Assembly: GCF_036803785.1 (NCBI RefSeq)
Contig: NZ_DAIRTR010000065.1
Coordinates: 1 to 17,091, forward strand
Origin: Pelomicrobium sp036803785
Lineage (GTDB): Bacteria; Pseudomonadota; Gammaproteobacteria; Burkholderiales; UBA6910
Direction of reading: 5' to 3'
DNA: 17,091 nucleotides
Shown: positions 1 to 6,323 of the stretch, piece after piece
Layout of the letters: every line of letters begins with the position of its first letter
Numbering within the stretch: position 1 is the stretch's first letter
Notes under the pieces: model-generated
Told to the model about the DNA's origin: nothing
The model's input: the letters and a program-made list of their open reading frames with translations, nothing else
Databases searched by the model: none
Program-made: the position numbers and the translations under genes

Positions 1-2404
1 CCCCTGGAGTGGCGGGTGGGGTGGGAGCACGTGGCAGCCGATGGGTTTCGGCTTCGGCCCACAGGGTCCGTTCGGCTTCTGCTTGGGCCCGGAACAACGC
101 CTCCTGGCGGGCCCGTTCCTCGGCTTGTCGGCGCTCCCGCTCCTCCTCCCGCCGCAGGCGCTCGTCGTCTTCTTGCTGCTTGCGGGCTCGCTCCTGGGCC
201 TCCTGTTCCAGTTCCCGCTCCAGTTGGGCCGCACTGGGCAGCTGCTGGGTGGTCTCGGGATCGAACAGCTTGACGTCCACGCCTTCGATGCCCAAGGCGG
301 CGAGGGTCGCCTCTTCGGCTGTCACGGAAGGAGCGGTCTGGAGCGGGCTGCGCTCGGCATCTCCCGGCAGCGACTTGGGGGCTTGCTCGAGGCGAGGAGG
401 TGGTGCCTCTTCCTGCGCGGTCGTCTCATGAGCGAAGGGCTGCGACGCGTCTTGCGGACGCGCCTCCTCGGAGGACTTGGGTGCCGCTTGCCCGATCGCC
501 TGCGCCTCGGCCGCTTCCGGGGCGGGCCGTTGCGCTTCCTCCTGGGCCTGGTGCGGCGCCCCTTCCCGGGCGAGGCGTTGCACCTCTTCCTGCATCTGGC
601 GTTCTTTGGCCTCTCGCGCTTCGGCCTCTCGCGCGAGGCGCTCCTGCTCCTGGCGCCGCTGCTCCTCTGCTTCCCGGGTCCTGCGCTCCAGTTCCTCCCG
701 CGCGAGCCGCTCGGTCTCCTCTCGGCGGCGGCGTTCTTCCTCTTCCCGGGCCTGCCGCTCTGCCGCCTCCCTTGCCTGCCGTTGTGCTTCCTCCCGCGCA
801 AGCCGCTCGGCCTCGGTTCGGGCGCGGGTCGCGAGATCCGCGAACGCCTCCGCCTCCTCCCTGGCGTGGGCATGGGTACGGCGAAGGGCGTCGAGCCGGC
901 CGGCCACCGTGGCGAGCTCCTGATCCAAGGTGGCGGTCTCGGCTCGGACCCGCTGCAGGGTCTCTCGGAGGGGCTCGGTGTCTCCCTCACTGGCGCCCAG
1001 GGCCTCCTCGAGAGCGGCGGCTTGATTCCGTCCCCGCGCGATGGCTTCCTGCAATGGAGGGATCATTGCCTCCAGTCGAGTGACAGCACCATCCAAAGCC
1101 TCGGCCCAAGTTCGGGCCTGGGCTTCGGCGGCCTCGGCCGCCTGCACCTGACCTTCGAGGGGCAGGTCCAGGCTTCGGACCTGGGCCGCGAGAACAGAGA
1201 GATCCCGCGCGAGCGTCTCGGCCCGCTCCAGGGCTTGAGCCGTCTGCGGACGCTGTTTTTCTAGCCCCTGGCGCACTGCTTCCCAGGTGTTTGCCTCCTG
1301 CTGTGCCCGGGCAAGGGCGGCTGCCAGTCGCTCGGCCCGAGCGGCCGCCTCGGCTTCGATCCGGGCCCGAGCCTCTGTCAGGGTATTGCCTTCAGCAAGC
1401 GCCTCGGCCTGGGCTCGGGTCAGGGAATCGACCACCCGATCAGCCGTGTCGCGGGCCTCCCGCAAGTCCTCAAGCTGTTCCTCGGTCGCATTCCGCGCCC
1501 GGTCGAGCTCCGCTTTTTGCTTCGGGTCGGCGGCCTCCAGCGCTCGCTGCAGAGCGGCGAGGCGGTTCTCGGCGTGCCCGCAGGCCAAGGCCAGGAGCTG
1601 GGCCTGAGAGGAGGCCTGCTCGAGGGCGGTCGAGAGGGCCTGGGCCTTGGCCTGGGCAGCGGCGATGGCCTCGGCAAGGGCTTGCAGCTTCGTCTGGGAC
1701 TTGATGCCCAGGGCTTCGCTCTTGACCTTGTACTCGGCGAGATGCTTGCCGTGGCGATCTGCTTCGGCGCGGGCTTTCGCCAGGGCAGTGGCGATTGGGT
1801 CCAGGCGGCGCTGGGTATCGGCCAGCGCCCGGGCTGCAGCGTCTGCCTCGCGGCAGGCTTCGGCGAAGGCTTTGGCACGCCGTTCAGCAGCGAGCCGCGC
1901 CTGGCGCGCCGCCTCTTCTCGGGCTTTCGCTTCTGCCTCCAGGCGAGCCCGCCGTTGCGCCTCCTCTCGGGCTCGGGCTGCCGCCTCCTCTCGGGCTCGG
2001 GCTGCCGCCTCCTCTCTCGCGCGCCGCTGCGCTTCCTCTTGGGCGCGGCGGTCCGCATCGGCTTCGGCGGATCTGGGTCTGAGCGGGCCCGTGTTGAGAA
2101 TAATAGTGAAGTCGAGGGACTCGCCCTCGTCTTGCGCCGGCGGAGCGAGCCCGGTCTTGGCCTGCGTGGCCTGGCTGCCACCGCCAGGGACGAACTCCTT
2201 GACGTAGCCTTCCTTCTCCAACTTTTCCATTGTCGCGAGCAAGCTCGCGGGACTCACGCCTGCGGCCTCGGCGAGCTGGCGCACCGTCGATTTGCCGTCC
2301 ACCAGCTTGAGCACCTTCATCAAGTCCCGAGGGAGTCGGCTTGCGCGGCTGGAGAGCTCCATGACCCCCTTGGCGCTCTTGGTGAACACGGTGCTTAGGT
2401 TCAT
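1..2404 (-). CDS. Winged-helix N-terminus plus long Ala/Glu/Arg-rich coiled-coil protein, partial (C-terminus off left edge)
   Basis: The frame is open without a stop from an ATG at 2404 to the window edge, giving 801 visible residues; the 3' end is missing. Residues about 15-72 look like a small winged-helix domain (motif KVLKLVDGKSTVRQLAEAAG, then a second helix and EKEGYVKEF). A short linker follows (about 73-112) with the acidic/hydrophobic patch DEGESLDFTIIL. The remainder is almost uninterrupted charged helix: AREEAAAR repeats at about 126-165, heptad-like coiled coil through the middle, then a second run of REEAERxAREE blocks. A Pro-rich break is followed by a short possibly folded motif (GIEGVDVKLFDPETTQQLP) and more coiled coil. 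No signal peptide or membrane segment is seen, so it is probably cytoplasmic. Similar winged-helix/coiled-coil proteins occur in betaproteobacteria from memory, with no function I can name; scaffold or cytoskeletal roles are only guesses. The start is supported by domain integrity; the ribosome site is weak. Confidence 0.82.
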   Translation of the reverse strand, partial: MNLSTVFTKSAKGVMELSSRASRLPRDLMKVLKLVDGKSTVRQLAEAAGVSPASLLATMEKLEKEGYVKEFVPGGGSQATQAKTGLAPPAQDEGESLDFTIILNTGPLRPRSAEADADRRAQEEAQRRAREEAAARAREEAAARAREEAQRRARLEAEAKAREEAARQARLAAERRAKAFAEACREADAAARALADTQRRLDPIATALAKARAEADRHGKHLAEYKVKSEALGIKSQTKLQALAEAIAAAQAKAQALSTALEQASSQAQLLALACGHAENRLAALQRALEAADPKQKAELDRARNATEEQLEDLREARDTADRVVDSLTRAQAEALAEGNTLTEARARIEAEAAARAERLAAALARAQQEANTWEAVRQGLEKQRPQTAQALERAETLARDLSVLAAQVRSLDLPLEGQVQAAEAAEAQARTWAEALDGAVTRLEAMIPPLQEAIARGRNQAAALEEALGASEGDTEPLRETLQRVRAETATLDQELATVAGRLDALRRTHAHAREEAEAFADLATRARTEAERLAREEAQRQAREAAERQAREEEERRRREETERLAREELERRTREAEEQRRQEQERLAREAEAREAKERQMQEEVQRLAREGAPHQAQEEAQRPAPEAAEAQAIGQAAPKSSEEARPQDASQPFAHETTAQEEAPPPRLEQAPKSLPGDAERSPLQTAPSVTAEEATLAALGIEGVDVKLFDPETTQQLPSAAQLERELEQEAQERARKQQEDDERLRREEERERRQAEERARQEALFRAQAEAERTLWAEAETHRLPRAPTPPATPG
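1961..2016 (-). repeat. 24-bp in-frame tandem repeat in the coiled-coil gene
   Basis: Two exact 24-base copies lie head to tail at 1961-1984 and 1985-2008, followed by the first 8 bases of a third copy. Each encodes the eight-residue helical unit AAARAREE on the minus strand. Because the period is a multiple of three, gain or loss of a unit keeps the reading frame. This is a plausible length-variation site. Confidence 0.8.
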
Positions 2405-2461
2405 GGGAAAGACCGCTACCTCGCAAACGCCCTCAATCGTCCTCGCCAGCCCGCGCGGTGC

Positions 2462-2484
2462 AGAAACGCAGCAGAGGCGTTTCT
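2462..2484 (-). promoter_or_regulatory. Perfect 8-bp hairpin in the leader of the coiled-coil gene
   Basis: AGAAACGC (2462-2469) and GCGTTTCT (2477-2484) are perfect inverted repeats around a 7-base loop. The hairpin lies between the barstar stop and the coiled-coil start, so it would form in the 5' leader of the latter. No T-run follows on the minus strand. It could be an mRNA-stabilising hairpin, an operator dyad, or a weak terminator for barstar read-through. Confidence 0.4.
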
Positions 2485-2509
2485 TTCTAATTGCACATGT
2501 ATCTGACTC

Positions 2510-2515
2510 ATTATA
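2510..2515 (-). promoter_or_regulatory. Candidate sigma-70 -10 box for the coiled-coil gene
   Basis: The minus strand reads TATAAT exactly, overlapping the TAA stop of barstar and lying about 106 nt before the coiled-coil start. The -35 region at 17-nt spacing is poor (TTTCGG). AT-rich sequence is rare in this window, which makes an exact -10 hexamer in this short gap notable. Only a prediction. Confidence 0.45.
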
Positions 2516-2948
2516 TGGGGCTTATCCCAGGGCCGAAAGTCGAGCGCTCCCCGCTTTCCACCAAGACGACGAAGGGCGTGCCGGCGGCTTTCCACCGCTC
2601 AGCGGCTTCCCGTAGGATGTCGAGCAGGGTCCCGAAGACTTCGGGCGCTCCGCAGGCCAAGCCCTCCGGCCGGGTGACGTGCAGCAGGTATCCCTGCGCA
2701 GGAAGCCAGGCAAGATCGTTCACGCATTCTTCGAAGGCGTCCCAGTTGCCGCCGAAGTAAGGGGGACACTGCAGCGCTTGGGCTGCGCGTGAGAGCAGCG
2801 CCTCTTTGGTTTGCACCCCAGCCAGATCCAGGGTGCAGACCTGATAGCCTCGCTCGCGGGCGGCGGAGAGCAGCCGAGACAGCGCCGCGGCATCGGCGAT
2901 TCGATAAACGCCGGAGACGAGGACTCGGTCCAGATCGGCGGGGTTCAT
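2511..2948 (-). CDS. Barstar-family ribonuclease inhibitor
   Basis: This 145-residue cytoplasmic protein has the barstar fold signature. After an N-terminal strand/helix region comes CPPYFGGNWDAFEECVNDL (61-79), which aligns with the barnase-binding helix of barstar. D70 corresponds to barstar Asp35 and E74 to Asp39, the residue that plugs the RNase active site. A C-terminal strand, FVVLVE, completes the fold. It is longer than the 90-residue Bacillus barstar, as is usual for proteobacterial members. Its ATG overlaps the stop of the upstream ribonuclease gene by 4 nt (ATGA), so the two are translationally coupled. This strongly supports a cognate inhibitor that protects the producing cell before or after RNase export. 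There is no signal peptide, as expected for an intracellular immunity protein. Confidence 0.93.
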   Translation of the reverse strand: MNPADLDRVLVSGVYRIADAAALSRLLSAARERGYQVCTLDLAGVQTKEALLSRAAQALQCPPYFGGNWDAFEECVNDLAWLPAQGYLLHVTRPEGLACGAPEVFGTLLDILREAAERWKAAGTPFVVLVESGERSTFGPGISPI

Positions 2949-3325
2949 TCCCGGATGCGCATGAAGCTGCGATAGTGATCCTCGGTATAGTACGCCTCCC
3001 CCCGGGCTCCCATCACGATCCGCCGAGCCCCCCGGTCCCGGGCCCCAGGCGTAGGCACGGTATATTCCCGGTAATAGCCAGGGGGCTTGGGAGGTAGGCG
3101 TCCTTCCCGGTTACGGAATTCCGTGCCGTCCTTGGCGTAGGGGAAGGGTCCGCCCTGCCGGATGAGGGCCAGGGTTTCCCGGGCTTCCGGGGGAAGGTCG
3201 ACGAGGCTTACCTCGGGTGGCCGGGGAGACTCCCACCCTCCATCGCGCTCCGCAGGGAGGATGGCCAGGCCCGCTGCGACGGCCGCCATCAGGAGGGCGG
3301 CGGAGAGCAGCCGACTCGCCTTCAT
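2945..3325 (-). CDS. Secreted guanyl-specific ribonuclease (RNase Sa/barnase family)
   Basis: A 126-residue microbial RNase. Residues 1-24 form a signal peptide or signal anchor (MKASR, then a hydrophobic run to AAGLA). The mature part follows Streptomyces RNase Sa closely: LPPEARETLALI (44-55), GPFPYAKDGTEFRNRE (59-74; N72/E74 in the guanine-binding loop), YYREYTVPTPGAR (84-96), RRIVMG (101-106) and YYTEDHYRSF (112-121). Predicted catalytic residues E87 (base), R98, R102 and H117 (acid) are all present, so it should be an active endonuclease cleaving RNA 3' of guanosine. Unlike RNase Sa it has no cysteines, hence no disulfide. It lies directly before the barstar gene with a 4-nt overlap. No good ribosome site precedes the ATG. 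Role could be extracellular RNA scavenging or an antibacterial toxin; the sequence does not decide. Confidence 0.93.
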   Translation of the reverse strand: MKASRLLSAALLMAAVAAGLAILPAERDGGWESPRPPEVSLVDLPPEARETLALIRQGGPFPYAKDGTEFRNREGRLPPKPPGYYREYTVPTPGARDRGARRIVMGARGEAYYTEDHYRSFMRIRE

Positions 3326-3383
3326 GGCACGGGAGGAAGCACAGGGAAAGAGCCGGGCGGGAGCCTCCTCGGGCGCGTGCAGG

Positions 3384-3401
3384 TCCTGGAAATGTCCAGG
3401 A
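3384..3401 (-). terminator. Weak hairpin between the Lin0512 and RNase genes
   Basis: TCCTGGA (3384-3390) and TCCAGGA (3395-3401) form a perfect 7-bp stem with a 4-base loop in the 109-nt gap after the Lin0512 gene. No T-run follows on the minus strand. At best it is a weak or Rho-assisted terminator or a processing site separating the metabolic operon from the RNase/barstar pair. Confidence 0.25.
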
Positions 3402-3434
3402 ACAGGGATTCGCCCATCGCCCGGGACGCGCTGC

Positions 3435-3794
3435 TCAGAACCCCACTTTCACCGCGGCGTTGACCACGATCATGAGGTCGCTGGTGTCACCTTTTTCCGG
3501 CAGCACGGTGCCGCTGGATACACGCATGCCGCCGTCGACCGTTCGCACCGTCACGCGCCCATAGGGCAGGGCCTGCCGTACCCGTTCCACGTCCAGCTTG
3601 TCCCAGTCACAGGGCAGCGCCAGGGTGACTTCCACCTCCATGGCTCGGAAGTCTCCTCCGGGCAACAGGGCCTTGAGCCCGGGCATGGCGTTGCGGCGGA
3701 TCGCGTCTTCTATTGCCCGTATCGCGGCGGCAGTGACGTCCTGGCCGTGCTGGTCGATGCCCATGCCCAATTCGATGAGATAGACCTGGTTCAT
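3435..3794 (-). CDS. Lin0512-family conserved protein
   Basis: A 119-residue protein recognisable by the N-terminal signature IELGMGIDQHGQDVTAAAIR (7-26) and RNAMPGL (34-40), and by the C-terminal GDTSDLMIVVNAAVKVGF (102-119). This matches the Lin0512 family (TIGR02058-type), compact cytoplasmic proteins of about 115 residues with no established biochemical role. Full length, no signal peptide, no membrane segment. The start follows the quinone oxidoreductase stop by 45 nt on the same strand, so cotranscription with the mdo-crotonase-oxidoreductase group is plausible. The ribosome site is poor. Family homologues resemble small ring-forming alpha/beta enzymes from memory, but I do not assign a function. 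Confidence 0.85.
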   Translation of the reverse strand: MNQVYLIELGMGIDQHGQDVTAAAIRAIEDAIRRNAMPGLKALLPGGDFRAMEVEVTLALPCDWDKLDVERVRQALPYGRVTVRTVDGGMRVSSGTVLPEKGDTSDLMIVVNAAVKVGF

Positions 3795-3839
3795 CGTCGT
3801 TTCGTCCCGCGTCGCGCCGGGGAGTGGCCGTAGCCGATT

Positions 3840-4847
3840 TCAGGGTTCCACGGTGAGCACAATCTTGCCGATGTGGGCACCGCTTTCCATGAGGGCGTGG
3901 GCCTGGGCAGCTTGCTCCAGGGGGAAAGTGGCGTGGATGACCGGTTTGATCTTGCCTGCTTCGATCAGGGGCCAGACCTTCTGCTGGAGTGCCTGGGCGA
4001 TGGCTGCCTTCACTTCCACGGGGCGAGCGCGCAGGGTGGAGCCGGTGATGGTGAGCCGGCGCAGCATCACCTCGGCGAAGTTGACCGTCGCCTTGGCGCC
4101 GCCGAGAAAGGCAATCAGCACGAGCCGCCCATCGTCGGCGAGGGCTTTCAACTCTCGGGGGATGTAATCGCCCCCTACCATGTCCAGGATCACGTCCACG
4201 CCGCGCCCACCGGTCTCCTGGTGTACGGCCTGGACGAAGTCCTCGGTCCTGTAATTAATGGCTCGATCCGCCCCCAGCCTGACGCAGGCGGCACATTTTT
4301 CGTCGGAGCCGGCGGTCGCGAACACCCGATGGCCAAAGGCCTTGACCATCTGGATGGCGGTGACGCCGATGCCACTCGTGCCTCCTTGGACCAGGAAGCT
4401 CTCGCCCGGCCTCAGTTGGCCCCGCTCGAACACATTGTGCCACACGGTGAAGAAGGTCTCGGGAAGGGATGCCGCCTCTACCCAGGTGAGGCCTGCGGGA
4501 ATGGGCAGGCACTGGACGGCGGGCACCGCCACGTACTCGGCGTAACCGCCACCTGTGAGCAGGGCGCATACGGGATCCCCGACCCGCCACGGGGCCGCGC
4601 CCTCACCCAGTTGGACAACGGTGCCCGCCACCTCCAAGCCCGGCAGGTCGGAGGCGCCGGGGGGAGGAGGATATTTGCCTTGGCGCTGGAGCACGTCGGG
4701 CCGGTTCACCCCGGCTGCGGCCACCTTGATGAGTACTTCCCCCGCTCGGGGCACCGGTACCGGCCGTGTGGTCAGGGTCAGCCGTTCGGGGGGGCCAGCT
4801 TCCTTGATCTCCACCGCCCGCATCGTCGTTGGTATTGCTTCGCTCAT
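3840..4847 (-). CDS. NAD(P)H quinone oxidoreductase, PIG3-type zinc-free MDR family
   Basis: 335 residues, the usual length of the zinc-independent medium-chain dehydrogenase/reductase family. The N-terminal GroES-like catalytic domain (about 9-130) contains AAGVNRPDVLQRQGKYPPP (44-62) and GLEVAGTV (70-77), and lacks the cysteine/histidine set of zinc alcohol dehydrogenases. The Rossmann domain carries QGGTSGIG (154-161) followed by ATAGSDEKC, and later DMVGG. This subgroup reduces quinones or alpha,beta-unsaturated carbonyls with NADPH in the cytoplasm. The start at 4847 has GAGGA 4 nt upstream; an ATG 15 nt further upstream (MIEDV) lacks a spaced ribosome site. It follows the crotonase gene by 26 nt, so is probably cotranscribed. 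It may reduce an enoyl or quinone product of the pathway; that is inference. Confidence 0.9.
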   Translation of the reverse strand: MSEAIPTTMRAVEIKEAGPPERLTLTTRPVPVPRAGEVLIKVAAAGVNRPDVLQRQGKYPPPPGASDLPGLEVAGTVVQLGEGAAPWRVGDPVCALLTGGGYAEYVAVPAVQCLPIPAGLTWVEAASLPETFFTVWHNVFERGQLRPGESFLVQGGTSGIGVTAIQMVKAFGHRVFATAGSDEKCAACVRLGADRAINYRTEDFVQAVHQETGGRGVDVILDMVGGDYIPRELKALADDGRLVLIAFLGGAKATVNFAEVMLRRLTITGSTLRARPVEVKAAIAQALQQKVWPLIEAGKIKPVIHATFPLEQAAQAHALMESGAHIGKIVLTVEP

Positions 4848-4873
4848 AACGTCCTCGATCATTTTCAATACGT

Positions 4874-5602
4874 TCAAGCTCCGGCGCGAAACGCCCGGAT
4901 ACGGGCTTTGAGGCCCGGCCCGCTTACGGAACGAGCAAGCTCCGCCATATCGGCGTCCCGGCTCTCGATCACCGTCAGGGCGTTGAGCCGGGCTGCGCTC
5001 TCCAAGGGCAGGGCCTGGGCTTCCCGCGCTGCCTCGGCGATCAGATCCTCCCACTCGTGTCGTGCGGCGACGCGATTCAGGAATCCCGCACCGACCGCCT
5101 CGTCGGCCCCGAAGGTGCGGCTCTCGATCAGAAGCCGCCGCGCCTGCTCTGGTCCGACCCGGTGGGCCAGCCGACGGGTGCCCAGCACCACGCCGAAACG
5201 CAGGCCCGGCATGCGGAAGGTGGCTTCGGGGGAAGCGATCCGCTGGTTGCACGCCACCACCAGATCGGCACCGGCGCCGAAGTTGCGGCCATGGGCCAGG
5301 GCCAGGCTCTGGAAGGGAGCGTGGTAGAGGGCTTGGAGCAGGGTCTCGATGCGCAGGAAGCGCAGCGCCAAGTCACCCTCACTCTGGCGCTCAAAGTCGC
5401 TGAAGTCGAAACCCGCGCAGAAGTGCTCGCCCTTGCCCTCCAGGACCAGGAGCCGAGTGCCGTCGGAGGCCGCGGCCTCCACCGCGGCGATCAGAGCCTC
5501 CACCAGGGCAGTGTCCAGGGCGTTCGCCTTGTGGGGCCGGTTGAGGCACAAGCGCGTCAGGCCTTCGGTACGGGAGACGAGGAGCGGTTCGCCCGGGTTC
5601 AT
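4874..5602 (-). CDS. Crotonase-fold (enoyl-CoA hydratase/isomerase) family protein lacking the classical catalytic Glu pair
   Basis: 242 residues, slightly short for the crotonase family (about 255-260). The first oxyanion-hole segment GEHFCAGFDFSDF (58-70) and the second, HGRNFGAGADLVVAC (104-118), are present, so CoA-thioester binding and enolate stabilisation are likely. At the two catalytic positions of enoyl-CoA hydratase (rat Glu144 and Glu164) it has D113 and G133, spaced by the same 20 residues. It is therefore unlikely to be an ordinary hydratase; isomerase, decarboxylase, hydrolase or C-S chemistry is possible. An upstream ATG adding a Gly/Pro-rich 13-residue tail exists, but the ATG at 5602 overlaps the dioxygenase stop by 4 nt (ATGA) and fits the domain start. 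The coupling suggests it acts with the thiol dioxygenase. Confidence 0.88.
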   Translation of the reverse strand: MNPGEPLLVSRTEGLTRLCLNRPHKANALDTALVEALIAAVEAAASDGTRLLVLEGKGEHFCAGFDFSDFERQSEGDLALRFLRIETLLQALYHAPFQSLALAHGRNFGAGADLVVACNQRIASPEATFRMPGLRFGVVLGTRRLAHRVGPEQARRLLIESRTFGADEAVGAGFLNRVAARHEWEDLIAEAAREAQALPLESAARLNALTVIESRDADMAELARSVSGPGLKARIRAFRAGA

Positions 5603-6210
5603 GCGACGAGGTGGCGGCGGGCCTCCACCGACCGATCCCAAATGTTTGGCAAAGCAGTGTTGGAATAGCCCGAGACGAACGGCTTCACGTCCCCCGTCTC
5701 CGGTACGTACACGTGGCGTGCTACCGCACCGATGTTGGCTCCGTAGACATGGATCGACACCGAAGGGCGGTCTGAATGCGCATTCGACACCTGGTGCACA
5801 TCGCCGATACGGGGGCTCACGAGGTCCACCTGACCCGGCTCGAGCAGGTGTTCATGGGCGAGCGCAAGGGGGCGTCCCGGCCCCTGGAAATCGTACTCCC
5901 GACACCGTTCCGCTCCGCGTATCATGCCCACCATGCCCCAGACCGTGTGATCGTGCACCGGCGTCGTCTGGCCGGGGCCCCAAACGAAGGAGACCACGCT
6001 GAACCGTTCCAGGGGGTCGCAATGGAGCAGGTATTGCTGGTAGTGATCGGGATGCGGTCGGGCGAACTCCTCCGGCAGCCAGTCGTCATGGGATACGAGG
6101 GCCGAGAGGAGCTTCTTTCCCTCTTCCAGGAGGCGGGCTTCGTCGTCGCCAGCGGATTGCACCAATCGGGTCATTTCCTGGACGAATGTGCGAAAGCGAG
6201 ATGTGTTCAT
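5599..6210 (-). CDS. mdo: Thiol dioxygenase, 3-mercaptopropionate dioxygenase type (cysteine dioxygenase superfamily)
   Basis: 203 residues, cupin fold. It closely resembles the Pseudomonas/Azotobacter 3-mercaptopropionate dioxygenases as I remember them: DDWLPEEFARP (42-52), YQQYLLH (57-63), FSVVSFVWGPGQTTPVHDH (70-88), SPRIGDVHQVSNA (132-144), SIHVYGANIGAV (152-163). The three iron ligands are H86, H88 and H139. The outer-sphere Ser-His-Tyr triad is S152, H154 and Y156. R165 aligns with the arginine reported to bind the substrate carboxylate. The enzyme uses O2 to convert a thiol to its sulfinate (3-mercaptopropionate to 3-sulfinopropionate; cysteine to cysteine sulfinate is the alternative). 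It heads a leftward operon with crotonase and quinone oxidoreductase. The ribosome site is weak. The family call is firm; substrate preference is inferred. Confidence 0.92.
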   Translation of the reverse strand: MNTSRFRTFVQEMTRLVQSAGDDEARLLEEGKKLLSALVSHDDWLPEEFARPHPDHYQQYLLHCDPLERFSVVSFVWGPGQTTPVHDHTVWGMVGMIRGAERCREYDFQGPGRPLALAHEHLLEPGQVDLVSPRIGDVHQVSNAHSDRPSVSIHVYGANIGAVARHVYVPETGDVKPFVSGYSNTALPNIWDRSVEARRHLVA

Positions 6211-6291
6211 AGGAGATTTCCGGACAGGAGAGGAACAGCGCCGCCGTGGATGGTTTCGCCCTCAGCGGATACTACGATAGGATAACATAGC

Positions 6292-6306
6292 CGGCGCCGG
6301 GCGCCG
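6292..6306. promoter_or_regulatory. GC palindrome in the mdo / aldo-keto reductase divergent intergenic region
   Basis: CGGCGCC (6292-6298) and GGCGCCG (6300-6306) are perfect arms around one base. It lies 18 nt before the aldo/keto reductase start in the 113-nt region separating two divergent genes. It could be an operator or a leader hairpin masking the ribosome site. No convincing -35/-10 pair was found beside it; the adjacent AT-rich patch at about 6269-6290 is the likeliest place for promoter elements. Confidence 0.35.
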
Positions 6307-6323
6307 CCGCAGAATGTTTTCCG

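Noticed and set aside
41..2398. Long plus-strand open frames (41-1264 and 1517-2398) rich in Leu, Gly and Arg
   Set aside because: They are exact antisense of the coiled-coil gene frame; biased GAG/GCG/CGC codons leave the opposite strand open. No ribosome sites and no recognisable domain.
3873..5327. 484-codon plus-strand open frame
   Set aside because: It lies antisense to the quinone oxidoreductase and crotonase genes, which have clear family motifs. The translation shows no domain.
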